Shown: piece after piece, positions 63,323 to 64,000 of the stretch
Layout of the letters: the number at the start of each line of letters is the position of its first letter
Numbering within the stretch: position 1 is the stretch's first letter
Assembly: GCA_947491935.1 (NCBI GenBank)
Contig: CANLLF010000005.1
Location: forward strand, 62,001 to 126,000
Source: an uncultured Roseicyclus sp.
GTDB taxonomy: Bacteria > Pseudomonadota > Alphaproteobacteria > Rhodobacterales > Rhodobacteraceae
Length of the DNA stretch: 64,000 nucleotides
Direction: 5' to 3'
Program-made: the position numbers and the translations under genes
Notes under the pieces: model-generated
Told to the model about the DNA's origin: nothing
The model's input: only the letters and a program-made list of their open reading frames with translations
The model's database searches: none

Positions 63323-63717
63323 TTAGCATGACCAAGCTGATCTTGAACACTCACCCGATCCCATAGCTGCCATTGACGCGGTCCGCAGCAGTAGTAGATC
63401 TGGGTTCGGAAGCCGACTCTCGGTGTCTGGCATCGGCTCACCTTCTGAGTTGGGCAGCGAAACCCGTCCGCCCCCGAAGCGGACGTTGATAGTCAGTGCA
63501 GCATTCTGCTGGCGTCGATGACGGCTCTGTGGGACGAGGTTGTCCTTGGATCAGAGGTCTCTGTAGCTGATCAGCTCTACGCCGAGCTTGTCAATGCGCT
63601 GACGCACCGCAGAAATCAATAAGTTTGGGCTCTATTGCCGACTTTCGTTACAGCGCGCTCTAAGGTTAGCAGGGAGGACGAAGCTGCCATTAGTTTCCAA
63701 CGCTTGAATGCCCGCTA
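63323..63717. other. Intergenic region without a recognisable gene
   Basis: About 395 bases between the HIT gene and the Lrp gene. Short frames only. Repetitive phrases suggest old gene decay. Confidence 0.5.
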
Positions 63718-64000
63718 TCAGATTGGCAACGAGGAAGTCGCCTTCTCAGTTGAAATCACGATGGATGTCCGAAACTTCCGCACGGTCTTGTCGGCAAAGA
63801 AAAACCGATGAGTGAAGGCCTCATAGCCTGCAATGTCTTTCGCCATGACGACGAGAACGAAGTCAGACTCGCCCGCAATGCAGTAGAAGTGTGTCACCTG
63901 CGGGTCTTCCCGCGCCTTTCGCTTGAACGCGTCAATTTGATCTAGACGGTCCCGTTCCAGTTCGACCGACACAATGGCCGTGATGTCCAGGCCCAGGGGC
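63718..64000 (-). CDS. Lrp/AsnC family regulator, C-terminal part
   Basis: The frame is open to the window edge, so the N-terminal helix-turn-helix lies outside. The visible 93 residues form the RAM effector domain (GLDITAIVSVELERDRLDQI; HFYCIAGESDFVLVVMAKD; HRFFFADKTVRKFRTSIV). It would bind an amino acid and control transport or metabolism genes. The target is not in view. Confidence 0.85.
   Translation of the reverse strand, partial: PLGLDITAIVSVELERDRLDQIDAFKRKAREDPQVTHFYCIAGESDFVLVVMAKDIAGYEAFTHRFFFADKTVRKFRTSIVISTEKATSSLPI

Noticed and set aside
1-64000. CRISPR array or rRNA operon
   Set aside because: No regularly spaced direct repeats and no conserved rRNA sequence seen in the window.

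Overview
The window reads as a chromosome segment of an alphaproteobacterium of the Rhodobacteraceae (Roseobacter/Rhodobacter group). Evidence: GC-rich coding with strong GC3 bias, a RegB/RegA redox two-component pair with a Sco protein, AddAB in place of RecBCD, AmgK-MurU muramic-acid recycling, the hemD-Mic60-hemY arrangement, and a MutL carrying its own endonuclease motif. This lineage call rests on gene content and order; no database search was run.

From 1 to about 47,900 the sequence is dense core genome. It opens with the end of lspA, a DUF3035 lipoprotein and an active/inactive M16 peptidase pair. Then come mutL, rmuC, a free-methionine-sulfoxide reductase, a thiolase, a STAS/anti-sigma kinase pair, a gamma-glutamyltransferase, a class A penicillin-binding protein, and glnK-amtB. 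The next block holds sco divergent from regB, a PAS protein and the tsaE-amgK-murU-addB-addA cluster, followed by trxA and regA. A mixed stretch follows: LysR, GNAT and HD proteins, ahcY, an ArsR/DUF6428 divergent pair, a PRC-barrel protein, a PhyH dioxygenase next to an HD-domain protein, and several small DUF proteins. Last come EVE-YciI-gpsA-tsaD and, divergently, hemD-Mic60-hemY.

From 47,971 to about 62,584 the sequence is a genomic island, visibly richer in A+T. It is bounded by two halves of a tRNA-Thr(CGT) gene that share the core ATTCGTAAT in the anticodon loop; a complete tRNA-Thr lies just inside the left end. Its mobility and replication module is a tight leftward operon: P4-type integrase, unknown protein, AlpA-like excisionase, RepB-type primase, VapE helicase. 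The cargo looks like phage defence. One unit is a SPPY DNA methyltransferase converging on a MORC/MutL-like GHKL ATPase and an 89-aa helical protein, with no nuclease visible. A second is a translationally coupled pair: a pentapeptide-repeat K+ channel and a minimal nucleotidyltransferase. A LysE exporter follows. I recognise neither cargo unit as a named system, so they are the best candidates here for something undescribed.

After the right junction come a HIT-family protein and the C-terminal part of an Lrp/AsnC regulator that runs off the window, separated by sequence with no recognisable gene. No rRNA genes or CRISPR arrays were seen.
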